Shown here: positions 47,167 to 56,348 of the stretch, piece by piece | How the letters are laid out: each line of letters opens with the position of its first letter | Numbering within the stretch: position 1 is the stretch's first letter | Source of the DNA: Lachnoclostridium sp. UBA1175 | Lineage (GTDB): Bacteria; Bacillota; Clostridia; Lachnospirales; Lachnospiraceae | Direction of reading: 5' to 3' | Assembly (NCBI GenBank): GCA_002311665.1 | Contig: DBYX01000009.1 | Span: 106,687-170,686 of the forward strand | Length of the DNA stretch: 64,000 bases | The notes under the pieces: model-generated | The model's input: only the letters and a program-made list of their open reading frames with translations | What the model was told of the DNA's origin: nothing | The model's database searches: none | Made by a program: the position numbers and the translations under genes

Positions 47167-49854
47167 TCACTCGACGCCGCGTCTCCAGTGACCCTTCGTG
47201 TAGCGCACTCCCGGAAGAGGCTCCGTGACCGTCGCCCCCGCGAGCGCCTTCGCAAGTGTCCGCAGGATCAAGTCCGTCTCCCTGCGCGACTCCGTCGAGC
47301 AATTGACGCGAACGCCGTAGGGTTCCTTCTGAAGCACCTCCGCCGTCACCGTGAGAAGCGAGGTGACGTGCGCGTTATACAGGATCGAGTGGCAGTACCG
47401 GCACACACTCTGCACCGGCATCATATTGCCCTCCATATCCGTCAGTATTCCGGCAATGTCCTTTCCGCAGCTGCCGCTGCCGTGCACCGTGCGATGCGGG
47501 CACTGCTCCGACACCATCAGAGGACACCGCTCATAGACCGTGATCCACGAGCCGTCGGCCATCGCCTGCGTGATCTCACTTCGGCGAAGCTCCGCCGAGA
47601 CCGTCGCATGCTCAACCTCGTGCTCCCGAAGCCACCGTCCGGCTTCCTCGTTCATCAGATACATGGAACCGTCCGAGTGCACGATGATACCCGGACGCAG
47701 CATTTTCCACCTGCCGACTTCCGCCAGCTGATCCGGCGTGCGGATCACAACGCCCTCGACAAGCGGATCGACGATCAGACGCTCTGCCTCCGCGAGCATC
47801 TGCTCCCGTCTCTTTCCCTTGCACACTCTCGGAAGGACAATGCTCACGCGGAGATGTTTCGCCGCTCCGAAGCCCTGCTCCGCGCGCACGATGTGAAGGC
47901 ACGCGTCATAGGCTCCCTCCATATCTACGAAGAGATCCGTGACAACCCTGCCGCGTACCGCGGCTTCCGTCTGCTCCGGCGTCAGCACACTGACCGCGCA
48001 GCGAAGGTCCGGAACATCCCCGTTTTCAAAGGGATCGTAAGCATCCGCGTCGGACATATCTCCTTCGGACGCATCTCCGTCGGTCGCATCCCCGTCGAAC
48101 ACATCGTCCGAAAGATCCTCCCCGTCCGATACGTCCCCGAACATTCCGTTGTTATATCCGTCCGGCCCGACGTACTCCGCATCGGTGTCATCCTCCGCGT
48201 CCTCCGTCACCGGATCCTCATATTCTTTTTCATAGATCGGCTCGTCTCGGCTGTCTCTCGCCCACTGCGGGACGCTCCGTCTCCACTCCCTGACGACGGC
48301 CTCCTCGTACGCCGCAAGTGCCTCCCTTCGAAGCTCGTTGAGCTTCGACACCGGGATGAACAGCCCGTCCCCGACATCGGCGGACAGCTGACTCCACGCG
48401 TAGCCCGAGCCGCCCGTGCGGCGCAGCTTCGCTAGCACCTGCTCCGCGTCCGCGGCACTCTGCAATGCATTGTCCGGGACATCGCCCTCGACCGTCACGC
48501 AGGCGCGACCCTGCTCGTCCGTCACGGTCAGCCGGATCGGCTCGCCCGCAGCCGCACGGAACACACCGCACACGGGAATGTCCCTCTGCGTCAGCAGGAA
48601 CGTCTCCCGGATCTCGTTCAGGAGGGTGCCGTTCTTCGTGCGGAACACCTCCACGGTCTTCGGGAATTTGCCGAACGCGGGGTTCCAGTGGAGTGCCACC
48701 GGCTTGTCCGCGTCAAAACGCGACATATCCTTCGGGGTCGTCACTTCCCCGCACACAAACCCGGTCGGCGACCGAAGCTCCAGGACCTCCTCCGGTCCGA
48801 TCTCCTCACGGTAGGTGATAAGCGCGACTGGCTTTGCTCCGCCCTCGACCGTACCGTGCCCCACCACGACACCGGTGTGGTTCGGGCGGTCCGCGCAGAG
48901 CATCTCGCTGCCCTTGGTGCCGAACGCGTATCCCTCGCAAAATCCGCCGCGGTTGTAGATCTCCGCCAGCGTCCCGACGTCGTCCGCCATCTCCTGCGCA
49001 TGCGACGCCAGATATCGTTCATATTCTTCATACCCGAGTTCTGCAAGGCGGTCGAGCCACCGGCGATAGATCGCCGTCACGCCCGCCGCGTACTCCGGTT
49101 TCTTCATCCTTCCCTCAATCTTGAGCGAGTCCGCACCCGCCCGGATCAGTTCGTGCACCCTCGGCAGAAGGCACTGATCCTTCGGGCTCAGCAGGAAGCC
49201 GTATGCCTCCTCGGCGTCATCCCTCTTCGCTCCCTCGCGGTAGCGGTAGCGCTTGCGGCAGGGCTGTGCACAACGCCCGCGGTTGCCGCTTCTCCCGCCG
49301 ACCAGCGACGAGAACAGACACTGCCCCGAATAACAGTAGCACAGCGCGCCGTGCACGAAGATCTCGAGTTCCCGGTCGGTCCCCTCCGACATCGTCCCGA
49401 TCTCCTCAAGGGACAGTTCCCGCGCCGGCACGATCCTCGTGACCTGCTTCGGCAGCAACTGCGCCGCAGACGCATCTGTGATCGTCATCTGCGTGCTCAC
49501 GTGGATCGGAAGCGTCGGAAAATGCTCCGCGATCAGTCGCATCACCCCGAAATCCTGCACGATCACCGCGTCGAGTCCCGCCTCATAGTACGGCAGCAGG
49601 TAATCGAGCAGTTCCCGCGTCTCCGTCTGCTTCAGGAGCGTGTTGACCGTCAGGTACACCTTCACGCCGCGCATATGCGCGTAGTCGATCCCCTGCAGGA
49701 GAAGTTCCTCGCCCGGATTGTCCGCATACGCCCGCGCGCCGAACCGCGTGCCTCCGATGTAGACAGCGTCACAGCCCGCCTCGATGACTGCGCGCAACGC
49801 GTCATACGAGCCGGCCGGCGCCAGCAGTTCGATTGTACGGTTCTGATCTCTCAT
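47167..49854 (-). CDS. U32-family peptidase / RlhA-like rRNA-modification protein
   Basis: The product is 895 residues. The N-terminal U32 domain begins IELLAPAGSYDALRAVIEAGCDAVYIGG and contains the cysteine motif CYCYSGQCLFSS ... GRCAQPC and the SLKIEGRMK segment. A second, DUF3656-like part follows. Between them (about residues 555-625) lies an acidic low-complexity insertion of repeated DGDA/DGDxS units. The C-terminal part carries cysteines in SVCRYCHSIL and a conserved YTKGHWRRG end. U32 proteins include RlhA (23S rRNA C5 hydroxylation) and TrhP (tRNA), which argues for RNA modification and not proteolysis. It overlaps zapA by 4 bases (49851-49854). Confidence 0.92.
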   Translation of the reverse strand: MRDQNRTIELLAPAGSYDALRAVIEAGCDAVYIGGTRFGARAYADNPGEELLLQGIDYAHMRGVKVYLTVNTLLKQTETRELLDYLLPYYEAGLDAVIVQDFGVMRLIAEHFPTLPIHVSTQMTITDASAAQLLPKQVTRIVPARELSLEEIGTMSEGTDRELEIFVHGALCYCYSGQCLFSSLVGGRSGNRGRCAQPCRKRYRYREGAKRDDAEEAYGFLLSPKDQCLLPRVHELIRAGADSLKIEGRMKKPEYAAGVTAIYRRWLDRLAELGYEEYERYLASHAQEMADDVGTLAEIYNRGGFCEGYAFGTKGSEMLCADRPNHTGVVVGHGTVEGGAKPVALITYREEIGPEEVLELRSPTGFVCGEVTTPKDMSRFDADKPVALHWNPAFGKFPKTVEVFRTKNGTLLNEIRETFLLTQRDIPVCGVFRAAAGEPIRLTVTDEQGRACVTVEGDVPDNALQSAADAEQVLAKLRRTGGSGYAWSQLSADVGDGLFIPVSKLNELRREALAAYEEAVVREWRRSVPQWARDSRDEPIYEKEYEDPVTEDAEDDTDAEYVGPDGYNNGMFGDVSDGEDLSDDVFDGDATDGDASEGDMSDADAYDPFENGDVPDLRCAVSVLTPEQTEAAVRGRVVTDLFVDMEGAYDACLHIVRAEQGFGAAKHLRVSIVLPRVCKGKRREQMLAEAERLIVDPLVEGVVIRTPDQLAEVGRWKMLRPGIIVHSDGSMYLMNEEAGRWLREHEVEHATVSAELRRSEITQAMADGSWITVYERCPLMVSEQCPHRTVHGSGSCGKDIAGILTDMEGNMMPVQSVCRYCHSILYNAHVTSLLTVTAEVLQKEPYGVRVNCSTESRRETDLILRTLAKALAGATVTEPLPGVRYTKGHWRRGVE

Positions 49855-50264
49855 CGATTCTTCCGATAGTTCGCGATTTCCGTCTCCAGACGCACGATCT
49901 TCTTCTGATCCTCCATAATGATCGTTCTCATCTGCTCCAACTGCTCCTCGAGCTCCTTGATGCGCGCTCGGTCGGCGAGCATATCATGCTTGAGGTTGTA
50001 GATGTCCGTATCCTTCTGCTCAAGCTCAGACTGCTTCTCCGTGATCAGCTGGCGGCTCTTGAGATAATCGTCCGCTGCGTTGATCAGGACAAGCATCTCC
50101 TTCTTGTCCTTGTCCAGATTACGATAACCCTTCATCTCCTTCACCGCAGCGTACTTGCTGTTCAGATACGTCGCGATCTTCTGAAGATTCTCCTCCTCGT
50201 CGATCCCCGAGATACAGAACGGTCTGTCGTTGATGATCACCTTAACTTCCGTGCGCTTCTGCAT
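49851..50264 (-). CDS. zapA: cell division protein ZapA-like
   Basis: The product is 137 residues from the ATG 50262-50264 (MQKRTEVKVIINDRP), with AGGGAGGT upstream. The N-terminal ~65 residues are the ZapA head (FCISGIDEEENLQKIATYLNSKY), and the rest is a long coiled coil (LEQKDTDIYNLKHD ... KELEEQLEQMRTII). It binds FtsZ and helps bundle it at the division site. In Firmicutes zapA is often followed by a U32 gene, as here, where the two overlap by 4 bases. Confidence 0.9.
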   Translation of the reverse strand: MQKRTEVKVIINDRPFCISGIDEEENLQKIATYLNSKYAAVKEMKGYRNLDKDKKEMLVLINAADDYLKSRQLITEKQSELEQKDTDIYNLKHDMLADRARIKELEEQLEQMRTIIMEDQKKIVRLETEIANYRKNR

Positions 50265-50344
50265 CAGATAATACCTCCCTCGTCCTTGTGTATGTTCGCT
50301 TTCCGTCCGGCACCGCGTTCCGGCACCGACGCCTCCGGTGCGGA

Positions 50345-51346
50345 TCATTTCTCCGGCATCGGAATCCCCATATGTTCATATGCTTCCCTTGTCACCATCC
50401 GGCCTCTCGGTGTGCGCACGATCAATCCGGTCTGCACCAGATACGGCTCGTACACCTCCTCGACGGTCTCCTGTTCCTCACCGATGGTCGTGGCGACAGC
50501 CGCCGTTCCGACCGGTCCGCCGCCGAACTTGGTGATCATCGTCTGCAGGATCGCCCGGTCGATCTGGTCCAATCCCAGCCGGTCGACGTCGAGCACATCG
50601 AGTGCCTCTCTCGCCACATCGCCGCGGACCACGCCGTCGTGCTTTACCTGCGCAAAATCACGCACTCTCCGGAGGAGCCGGTTCGCCAGTCGCGGCGTAC
50701 CGCGCGAGCGTCTCGCGATCTCCGTCGCTCCGTCCTCGTCGATCTCCACCTTCAACACCTGCGCCGAATGCCGCACGATCAGTGCGAGCTCCGGCACCGT
50801 GTAAAACTCCAACCGGTCCACCACTCCGAAGCGGTCGCGGAGCGGTGCCGTCAGCATACCCGCGCGCGTCGTCGCCCCGACGAGCGTGAACTTCGGCAGT
50901 TTCAGCCGCACCGGCTTGGCCGCCGGTCCCGACCCGATGATGATATCGACTCCGAAGTCCTCCATCGCCGAATACAGAAGCTCCTCCACCTGACGGTTCA
51001 GGCGGTGTATCTCGTCGATGAAGAGAATGTCATTCTTCTGAAGCTTGCTCAGGATTGCCGCCATATCGCCCGGCTTGTCGATCGCCGGTCCCGACGTCTG
51101 GCGCAGATTGACACCCATCTCGTTCGCGATGATATTCGCAAGCGTCGTCTTGCCGAGTCCGGGAGGCCCGAATAAAAGCACGTGGTCAAGCGCCTCGCCC
51201 CGGGCTTTCGCCGCCTCGATGTACACCGCCATCGTGTTCTTCACCTTCGTCTGGCCGATGTACTCGGACAGTTTCTGCGGGCGGAGCGATCCCTCCAGGC
51301 GGGTATCCTCCGTCGTCGCTTCGGTTGTTGTGATTCGTTTCGCCAT
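50345..51346 (-). CDS. ruvB: Holliday junction branch-migration ATPase RuvB
   Basis: The product is 333 residues of the usual length. Walker A is FGPPGLGKTT (about 59-68), Walker B is ILFIDEIHRL, sensor 1 is LVGATTRAG, and the C-terminal winged helix contains RTPRGRMVT. It drives branch migration of Holliday junctions with RuvA. The N-terminus MAKRITTTEATTEDTRLEGSLRP is standard. It follows ruvA by 56 bases and is followed by zapA after an 80-base gap that shows no terminator. Confidence 0.97.
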   Translation of the reverse strand: MAKRITTTEATTEDTRLEGSLRPQKLSEYIGQTKVKNTMAVYIEAAKARGEALDHVLLFGPPGLGKTTLANIIANEMGVNLRQTSGPAIDKPGDMAAILSKLQKNDILFIDEIHRLNRQVEELLYSAMEDFGVDIIIGSGPAAKPVRLKLPKFTLVGATTRAGMLTAPLRDRFGVVDRLEFYTVPELALIVRHSAQVLKVEIDEDGATEIARRSRGTPRLANRLLRRVRDFAQVKHDGVVRGDVAREALDVLDVDRLGLDQIDRAILQTMITKFGGGPVGTAAVATTIGEEQETVEEVYEPYLVQTGLIVRTPRGRMVTREAYEHMGIPMPEK

Positions 51347-51402
51347 AGTTGTATGTTCCTATACCGCAATCATATTCCTGTTGCAGGTGCATTTTCCGAT
51401 GA

Positions 51403-52014
51403 TTACAAATACCGCAGACTGTTCGTCAGCAGGTCGTCCGCGTCCATACCGTCGCCGTCCGGCACCGCCGCCACGGCCTTCGCGGCATCGCTCCTGGAGT
51501 ACCCGAGCGAGACGAGCGCCTCGATGGCGTCCGCTGCCGCCGCGCTCCGTCCGGGCACCGCCGCTGCCGCGGCTTCTCCGGCGTCCAGGCGAGCCTCGAT
51601 CGTCTCCTGCCAGTTGACCTTGTCCTTGAGTTCCAGCACCAGTTTCGCCGCCGTCTTCTTGCCGACGCCCGGCGCCTTCGCGATCGACGCCACATCCTCG
51701 GTCAGGATCGCCATCTGCAGATCCTGCACCGACATAGTTGACAAAATCCCGACCGCACCTTTCGGTCCAATGCCGCTCACGGTGATCAACCTCCGGAACA
51801 TCTCCAACGTATCCCGGGAAAGAAAGCCAAACAAATTGATGCCCGTGTTCTCATTTACGCTCAAATGCGTATACACGCGCACCTCTTCACCGATCCCGGG
51901 CATCGACGACAGATCCGACGCCGGCATGGTCACCTCGTAACCGACGCCGCCGCACAGGATCACAGCCTCCGCCTCCGTCATATATTCAAGCTTCCCCTGA
52001 AGCATTGCAATCAT
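51403..52014 (-). CDS. ruvA: Holliday junction DNA-binding protein RuvA
   Basis: The product is 203 residues from the ATG 52012-52014 (MIAMLQGKLEYM), with GAGG eight bases upstream. Domain I (OB-fold) has GVGYEVTMP, domain II has the helix-hairpin-helix motifs LITVSGIGPKGAVGIL and IAKAPGVGKKTAAKLVLEL, and domain III is the small UBA-like end (EALVSLGYSRSDAAKAV) that contacts RuvB. It is the first gene of ruvA-ruvB and has an extended -10 promoter ~40 bases upstream. Confidence 0.96.
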   Translation of the reverse strand: MIAMLQGKLEYMTEAEAVILCGGVGYEVTMPASDLSSMPGIGEEVRVYTHLSVNENTGINLFGFLSRDTLEMFRRLITVSGIGPKGAVGILSTMSVQDLQMAILTEDVASIAKAPGVGKKTAAKLVLELKDKVNWQETIEARLDAGEAAAAAVPGRSAAAADAIEALVSLGYSRSDAAKAVAAVPDGDGMDADDLLTNSLRYL

Positions 52015-52052
52015 TTCTGGCACCTCGCTTCCGGACATAATATCCCTGATAC

Positions 52053-52061
52053 AGTATACCA
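52053..52061 (-). promoter_or_regulatory. extended -10 promoter of ruvAB
   Basis: On the minus strand TGGTATACT is an extended -10 element ~40 bases upstream of ruvA. No strong -35 is visible. No LexA-type palindrome was recognised here. Confidence 0.5.
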
Positions 52062-52092
52062 CAGTGCTCGTAGAAAAACACCCATTTTACGG

Positions 52093-52123
52093 AAAAGCGG
52101 CGAACATTTTTCATATTCGCCGC
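52093..52123 (-). terminator. terminator of the GLUG-repeat surface protein gene
   Basis: On the minus strand GCGGCGAA pairs perfectly with TTCGCCGC around an 11-base loop and is followed by TTTTCC. It lies ~35 bases after the stop codon. Confidence 0.8.
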
Positions 52124-52156
52124 TCCGATCGATTCATATTGGTTTTTTTCGGAAAA

Positions 52157-55100
52157 TTACGCCCGCTTCTGCTTCTTCGCCACGACTGCTCCGCCGATTC
52201 CCGACGCGACGATCGCGAGCATGATCCAAAGCGTCAGCATACCGGTGTCCCCGGTGGAAGGCCCGTCGACCGGTTCCTCAGGCTCCTCCGGCGCCTTGAT
52301 GCTGAGCGCCAGTTCATCCTTCCAGTCGTCAAACTCGACCGTTATCGTGTGCGCACCGACACTGAGCGCATTCAGCGTATCCGCATCCAGCGTGATGACG
52401 GTACTTCCGGATCTGGCGATCACGGTCACCTCGGTGCCGTCGATCAATGTCTTTACGTAATGGCTGAAGCACTCCGCATCGTTCTCACTTCGATGATACG
52501 TGACCGTCACAGACTCGGTGCTACCCTTCACGTGCTCGAGCGTGCTCCCGTCCGCCGGAAGGTAACGGATCACTTCGCCCTCCTGCAGGCCGCAGATCTC
52601 GCAGGTTTTCGGCTCGTAACCGGTAGCCGCTTTCCACTGATGATCCGAGGTTTTGGCGATCTCCGCTCCGGTGATCACGTCGCCGCATCTTGAGCATTTA
52701 CGGTCGGCCTCTTTGCCTGTATCCTTACAGGTAGCTGCCATGGCTGTTCCCGCCACCTCCTGATAGTCGTGACCCAGAGCCTCTCCGGATTCGAAGGTTT
52801 CCGTTCCCTTTTCACCGCACACGCAGCTCTTATAATACACTGCCGCCGTCGTGCAGGTTGCTTCGCTCTTGAGATAGGTTGCAGCTACAACTTCCCGGTC
52901 AAAGGTATGCGAAAGCTTCGCGATCTCCGCTCCGGTGATCACATCGCCGCATCTCGTGCACTTCCTGTCAGCTTCTTTTCCGGCCTCCTTGCAGGTAGCT
53001 GCCTTGGCGGAACCTGCCACCTCCTGATGATCGTGGCCGAGAGGCTCTCCGGATTCAAAGGTCTCCGTGCCCTTCTCACCGCATGCACAGCTCTTATAGT
53101 ACACTGCCTTATGCGTACAGTCCGCAGCAGTCTTCAGGTACTGATCGTCTACCTTTTCCTGATCAAAGGAATGATCCGCTATCGTCAGTTTTCCGCTCAC
53201 ATAGGTGATATCATAGCAATCGGTAACATCCTCGCCCGCCGCACTGACGATTTTGGCGTCACTCGGCGTGTTATCGCAGCTTCCCGGACCGGACTGGGTT
53301 CCGGTGACGGTTACGCTTTCAATGCTGTCCCCATCGGCAAGTTCGTTGCATGTGCAGGAATCCTTGGTCAAGTCGATTCCGTCGCACTCCTTTTCATCAC
53401 TGTCAGCGATGATGGAAACAGCCTTCTTTTCGATCGTAAGAGTGCCTTTGGCTGTTTCGGTTACGACATAGTTTCCGGTAGTATCCTTTGTTTTATCAAT
53501 AGAAACTCCGGTTAACGTCACTTCGTATTCACCGATTTTCGTTCCGCTGCCGTTGGCACTGACACCTGTAAACGAAAGTCCCTCAACGGAACAATCGAAG
53601 CCGGATACAATCTGTTCTGTTCCGTTATACGTTAATTCTTCGCTTTTCGCGGTCAGTGTAACCGATTTCGGAAGAATCTCAAAACTCTTCTCCAGTCCGG
53701 GCTTTCCGCCGTCCTCCCAGTACACATACGCCCGATATACATCGGCATTTGTCGGCTCCTCCACAACCTGATCACTGCTGTTGAAATAAGTCACCTTATA
53801 CCCGGTTTGTGCAACACTATCCAGAATTACCTCCGTGACATCAGGTTTATACGCTTCTCCCGTGTAGACGGCACTGTAACCGGACAGCGAAACAGAGGAA
53901 ACAACCTTATTGCCCCACGCGTCCGAAGGAATCTGATCTGCGGGTATCTGCTCACCGTTTGCATCCCGGTAAAAACCGGCAAGCAGCGGATAATAGTATG
54001 CCCCATCCGCATTCTCCTTGAAAAGCCATACGAATTCCCCTTCCGCATCCTCAGCATCCTGCAAACTGCTGAGGTCAGAAGATATTCCTGTCATCTTGGC
54101 GGTTGTAAGACCTATGACATTGTTGTCCCGGTCATCATAACCTTTAACAGCACCGACAGGGCTTACGGATTTGTCAAAAAAGCAGTTTTCTGCCGTACCT
54201 GATGTAACAGCACCAACCACTCCTCCGATATTTTCGCTATCCGGTGCGGAAACAGTTCCTATGCTAAAGCAGTTTGTTACCTTACCTGTCTGAATATTTC
54301 CTACCACCCCGCCTGTACAACCGAGTTTCGTTCCGGATACAGCTCCGATGTTATAGCAATTCTCCGTTGCATCAAAGTTAACTCCTGCCACTCCGCCGAC
54401 CAGGCTTACTTCGCCCAGCCCCGAAACGCTTCCGGTGTTATAGCTGCTTTCTGTCGTACCGGCGTTTTCTCCAACCACTCCGCCCACTTCAAAGTCTCCG
54501 GTAACGGCTCCGGTGTTGTAACAGTTCCTAATTGTCCCTGTATTTTCACCTACCACTCCGCCTGCTATATTATCAGCCGAGACAGCATCGGTGTTGCAGC
54601 AGTTTATTATTGTTCCGGCATTAAGGCCTACTACTCCTCCGGCACAATAGTTGCCCTTTATGGTACCGTCTTGCAGGCAAACGTTTCGAACTACTCCCTC
54701 ACTTTCCACATATCCAAACAGTCCGACAAAATAATATGGGGAATTACCTGACGGAGCAATATAAGTAAGTCCGACTATCTTTTTACCGTTTCCGTCAAAA
54801 ATGCCTATGTATGCACTATTAGCACTGTCCGGGTCTACTAAACCAATCGGTGTCCATACGTCACCGTTGGCGCTTGCTGACGCGTCGATATCATTTGTGA
54901 GTATGCCCTTTAAACTCGTTAACCCACCATTTACCTCAGCGGCAAATTGTTTCAACTCATCATAGTTCGAGATTTCCGTTACGCCATCTTTTATTTTTTG
55001 CGAAGTCCACTCTGTTTTACAAATTTCCCCCGGGGATAACGGTTCTCCGGACTCATTAATATAAAACCCTTTCAGGCACGGGTAGTATGAATAGAACTCA

Positions 55101-56089
55101 TCATTCTCTCTGACCATCCATGCGTTTCCTTCACCTGATGAATTCTCAAAAACCATGTGGGTCATTGCATCCGAACCTGTCATTTCATCGGTAGTGAGTC
55201 CCTTGACGGTTTCTGAATCAGTTTCTCTCCCGACTGCTTTTGATACGGCACATTCGGTCTTATCGTAATAACAGTTCGACACTATTGCACCGCCCGACGT
55301 ATAACTTTCGCCGACAACACCGCCGACATCTCTTGTGTTCTCTGCTGCTCTCACATTGCCGGTGTTGTAGCAGTTTGTTACTGAACCGGTACTGCCATTC
55401 CATCCGACCACGCCGCCGATATCAACTTCGGTTCCATCCACAGCACCGGTGTTATAACAGTTCGATACGGTACCAAAATTGTTACCAACCACACCGCCGA
55501 TCATCTTCTCCCCGGTCACCATTCCGATATTATAACAGTTTGATACTAAACCACCTTCCTTATTGAATCCGACCACGCCGCCGACATTTCTTTTTCCTTC
55601 CACAACACCGGAAAAACAGCAGTACAATACTGTACCGCCAATATTGTATCCGATTATGCCGCCTATTTCGGATTCCCCTGAAAAAAATGCGTTCTCAAGT
55701 CCCACATTATGAATTTTCGCGCCGGACGCCGTTACTCCGAAGAGCCCGACAAAAAAATCTTTTTGCTTATCCGATGAAAGGCCGATTATCTTCTTGCCAT
55801 TACCGTTGAATGTGCCGATATAAGGATAACTAGCATTTCTTCCGATCGGCGTCCACGGTGCGTTCCGGCACTCCTCAGCCGTAACAACAATATCGGCCGT
55901 AAGTATCGCGTTAAGACTCGTTTCACCGGCATTGACTCTCTCGGCGAATGCCAGTAATTGTGCATATGAAGCAATCTCACAGTCGTATTCAGTTGCATCC
56001 TCCGTACCTGCCGTTGCCGTGTCCACTGCCATCTGCAGCATCAACACTGCCAATACGGCACACAGCATCCAGCCTAACACTTTCTTCAT
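52157..56089 (-). CDS. large cell-surface protein with GLUG repeats, MBG-like and Cys-ribbon repeats
   Basis: The product is 1310 residues from the ATG 56087-56089 (MKKVLGWMLCAVLAVLMLQM), with AGAAGGAGAAGG upstream. Signal peptide, then two blocks of 5 and 6 GLUG repeats (GGVVGxN...NCYNTGAV; about residues 100-290 and 470-690), each led by a GTFNGNGKKIIGL-type segment. MBG-like domains follow (LTYNGTEQIVSGF), then two 88-residue Cys repeats (CKEAGKEADRKCTRCGDVI). The C-terminus has GPSTGD, a hydrophobic helix (LTLWIMLAIVASGIGGAVV) and KKQKRA, which is a sortase-type anchor with a non-canonical motif. It is probably an adhesin. Its ligand is unknown. Confidence 0.85.
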   Translation of the reverse strand: MKKVLGWMLCAVLAVLMLQMAVDTATAGTEDATEYDCEIASYAQLLAFAERVNAGETSLNAILTADIVVTAEECRNAPWTPIGRNASYPYIGTFNGNGKKIIGLSSDKQKDFFVGLFGVTASGAKIHNVGLENAFFSGESEIGGIIGYNIGGTVLYCCFSGVVEGKRNVGGVVGFNKEGGLVSNCYNIGMVTGEKMIGGVVGNNFGTVSNCYNTGAVDGTEVDIGGVVGWNGSTGSVTNCYNTGNVRAAENTRDVGGVVGESYTSGGAIVSNCYYDKTECAVSKAVGRETDSETVKGLTTDEMTGSDAMTHMVFENSSGEGNAWMVRENDEFYSYYPCLKGFYINESGEPLSPGEICKTEWTSQKIKDGVTEISNYDELKQFAAEVNGGLTSLKGILTNDIDASASANGDVWTPIGLVDPDSANSAYIGIFDGNGKKIVGLTYIAPSGNSPYYFVGLFGYVESEGVVRNVCLQDGTIKGNYCAGGVVGLNAGTIINCCNTDAVSADNIAGGVVGENTGTIRNCYNTGAVTGDFEVGGVVGENAGTTESSYNTGSVSGLGEVSLVGGVAGVNFDATENCYNIGAVSGTKLGCTGGVVGNIQTGKVTNCFSIGTVSAPDSENIGGVVGAVTSGTAENCFFDKSVSPVGAVKGYDDRDNNVIGLTTAKMTGISSDLSSLQDAEDAEGEFVWLFKENADGAYYYPLLAGFYRDANGEQIPADQIPSDAWGNKVVSSVSLSGYSAVYTGEAYKPDVTEVILDSVAQTGYKVTYFNSSDQVVEEPTNADVYRAYVYWEDGGKPGLEKSFEILPKSVTLTAKSEELTYNGTEQIVSGFDCSVEGLSFTGVSANGSGTKIGEYEVTLTGVSIDKTKDTTGNYVVTETAKGTLTIEKKAVSIIADSDEKECDGIDLTKDSCTCNELADGDSIESVTVTGTQSGPGSCDNTPSDAKIVSAAGEDVTDCYDITYVSGKLTIADHSFDQEKVDDQYLKTAADCTHKAVYYKSCACGEKGTETFESGEPLGHDHQEVAGSAKAATCKEAGKEADRKCTRCGDVITGAEIAKLSHTFDREVVAATYLKSEATCTTAAVYYKSCVCGEKGTETFESGEALGHDYQEVAGTAMAATCKDTGKEADRKCSRCGDVITGAEIAKTSDHQWKAATGYEPKTCEICGLQEGEVIRYLPADGSTLEHVKGSTESVTVTYHRSENDAECFSHYVKTLIDGTEVTVIARSGSTVITLDADTLNALSVGAHTITVEFDDWKDELALSIKAPEEPEEPVDGPSTGDTGMLTLWIMLAIVASGIGGAVVAKKQKRA
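52657..53184 (-). repeat. 264-bp tandem duplication inside the GLUG surface protein gene
   Basis: Two adjacent copies of about 264 bp (52657-52920 and 52921-53184) encode near-identical 88-residue Cys-ribbon units with two CxxC pairs (SCACGEKG / SCVCGEKG and CTRCGDVI / CSRCGDVI). High DNA similarity points to recent duplication or gene conversion. Confidence 0.75.
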
Positions 56090-56348
56090 ATACCTTCTCC
56101 TTCCGTTTTTTGGGGGTATTCTTCCCATTGTATCGATGCAGCGAGACGTCTTTCAGGAACAAACACTGCTACCGACAGTATCATATATCAAATTATTTAG
56201 AATATCGAAGTTCTTACAAAATTGCAAGTCGCAACGAACTATCCACCTTTTTCGCTTGAAAATCGGCAAATATTTTGTTACCGTAGTACTCGGAAAATGT
56301 GTCCCGCTCATCCGCAGTGCAGGGCACCGATCACCCCGGAGGAATCTT

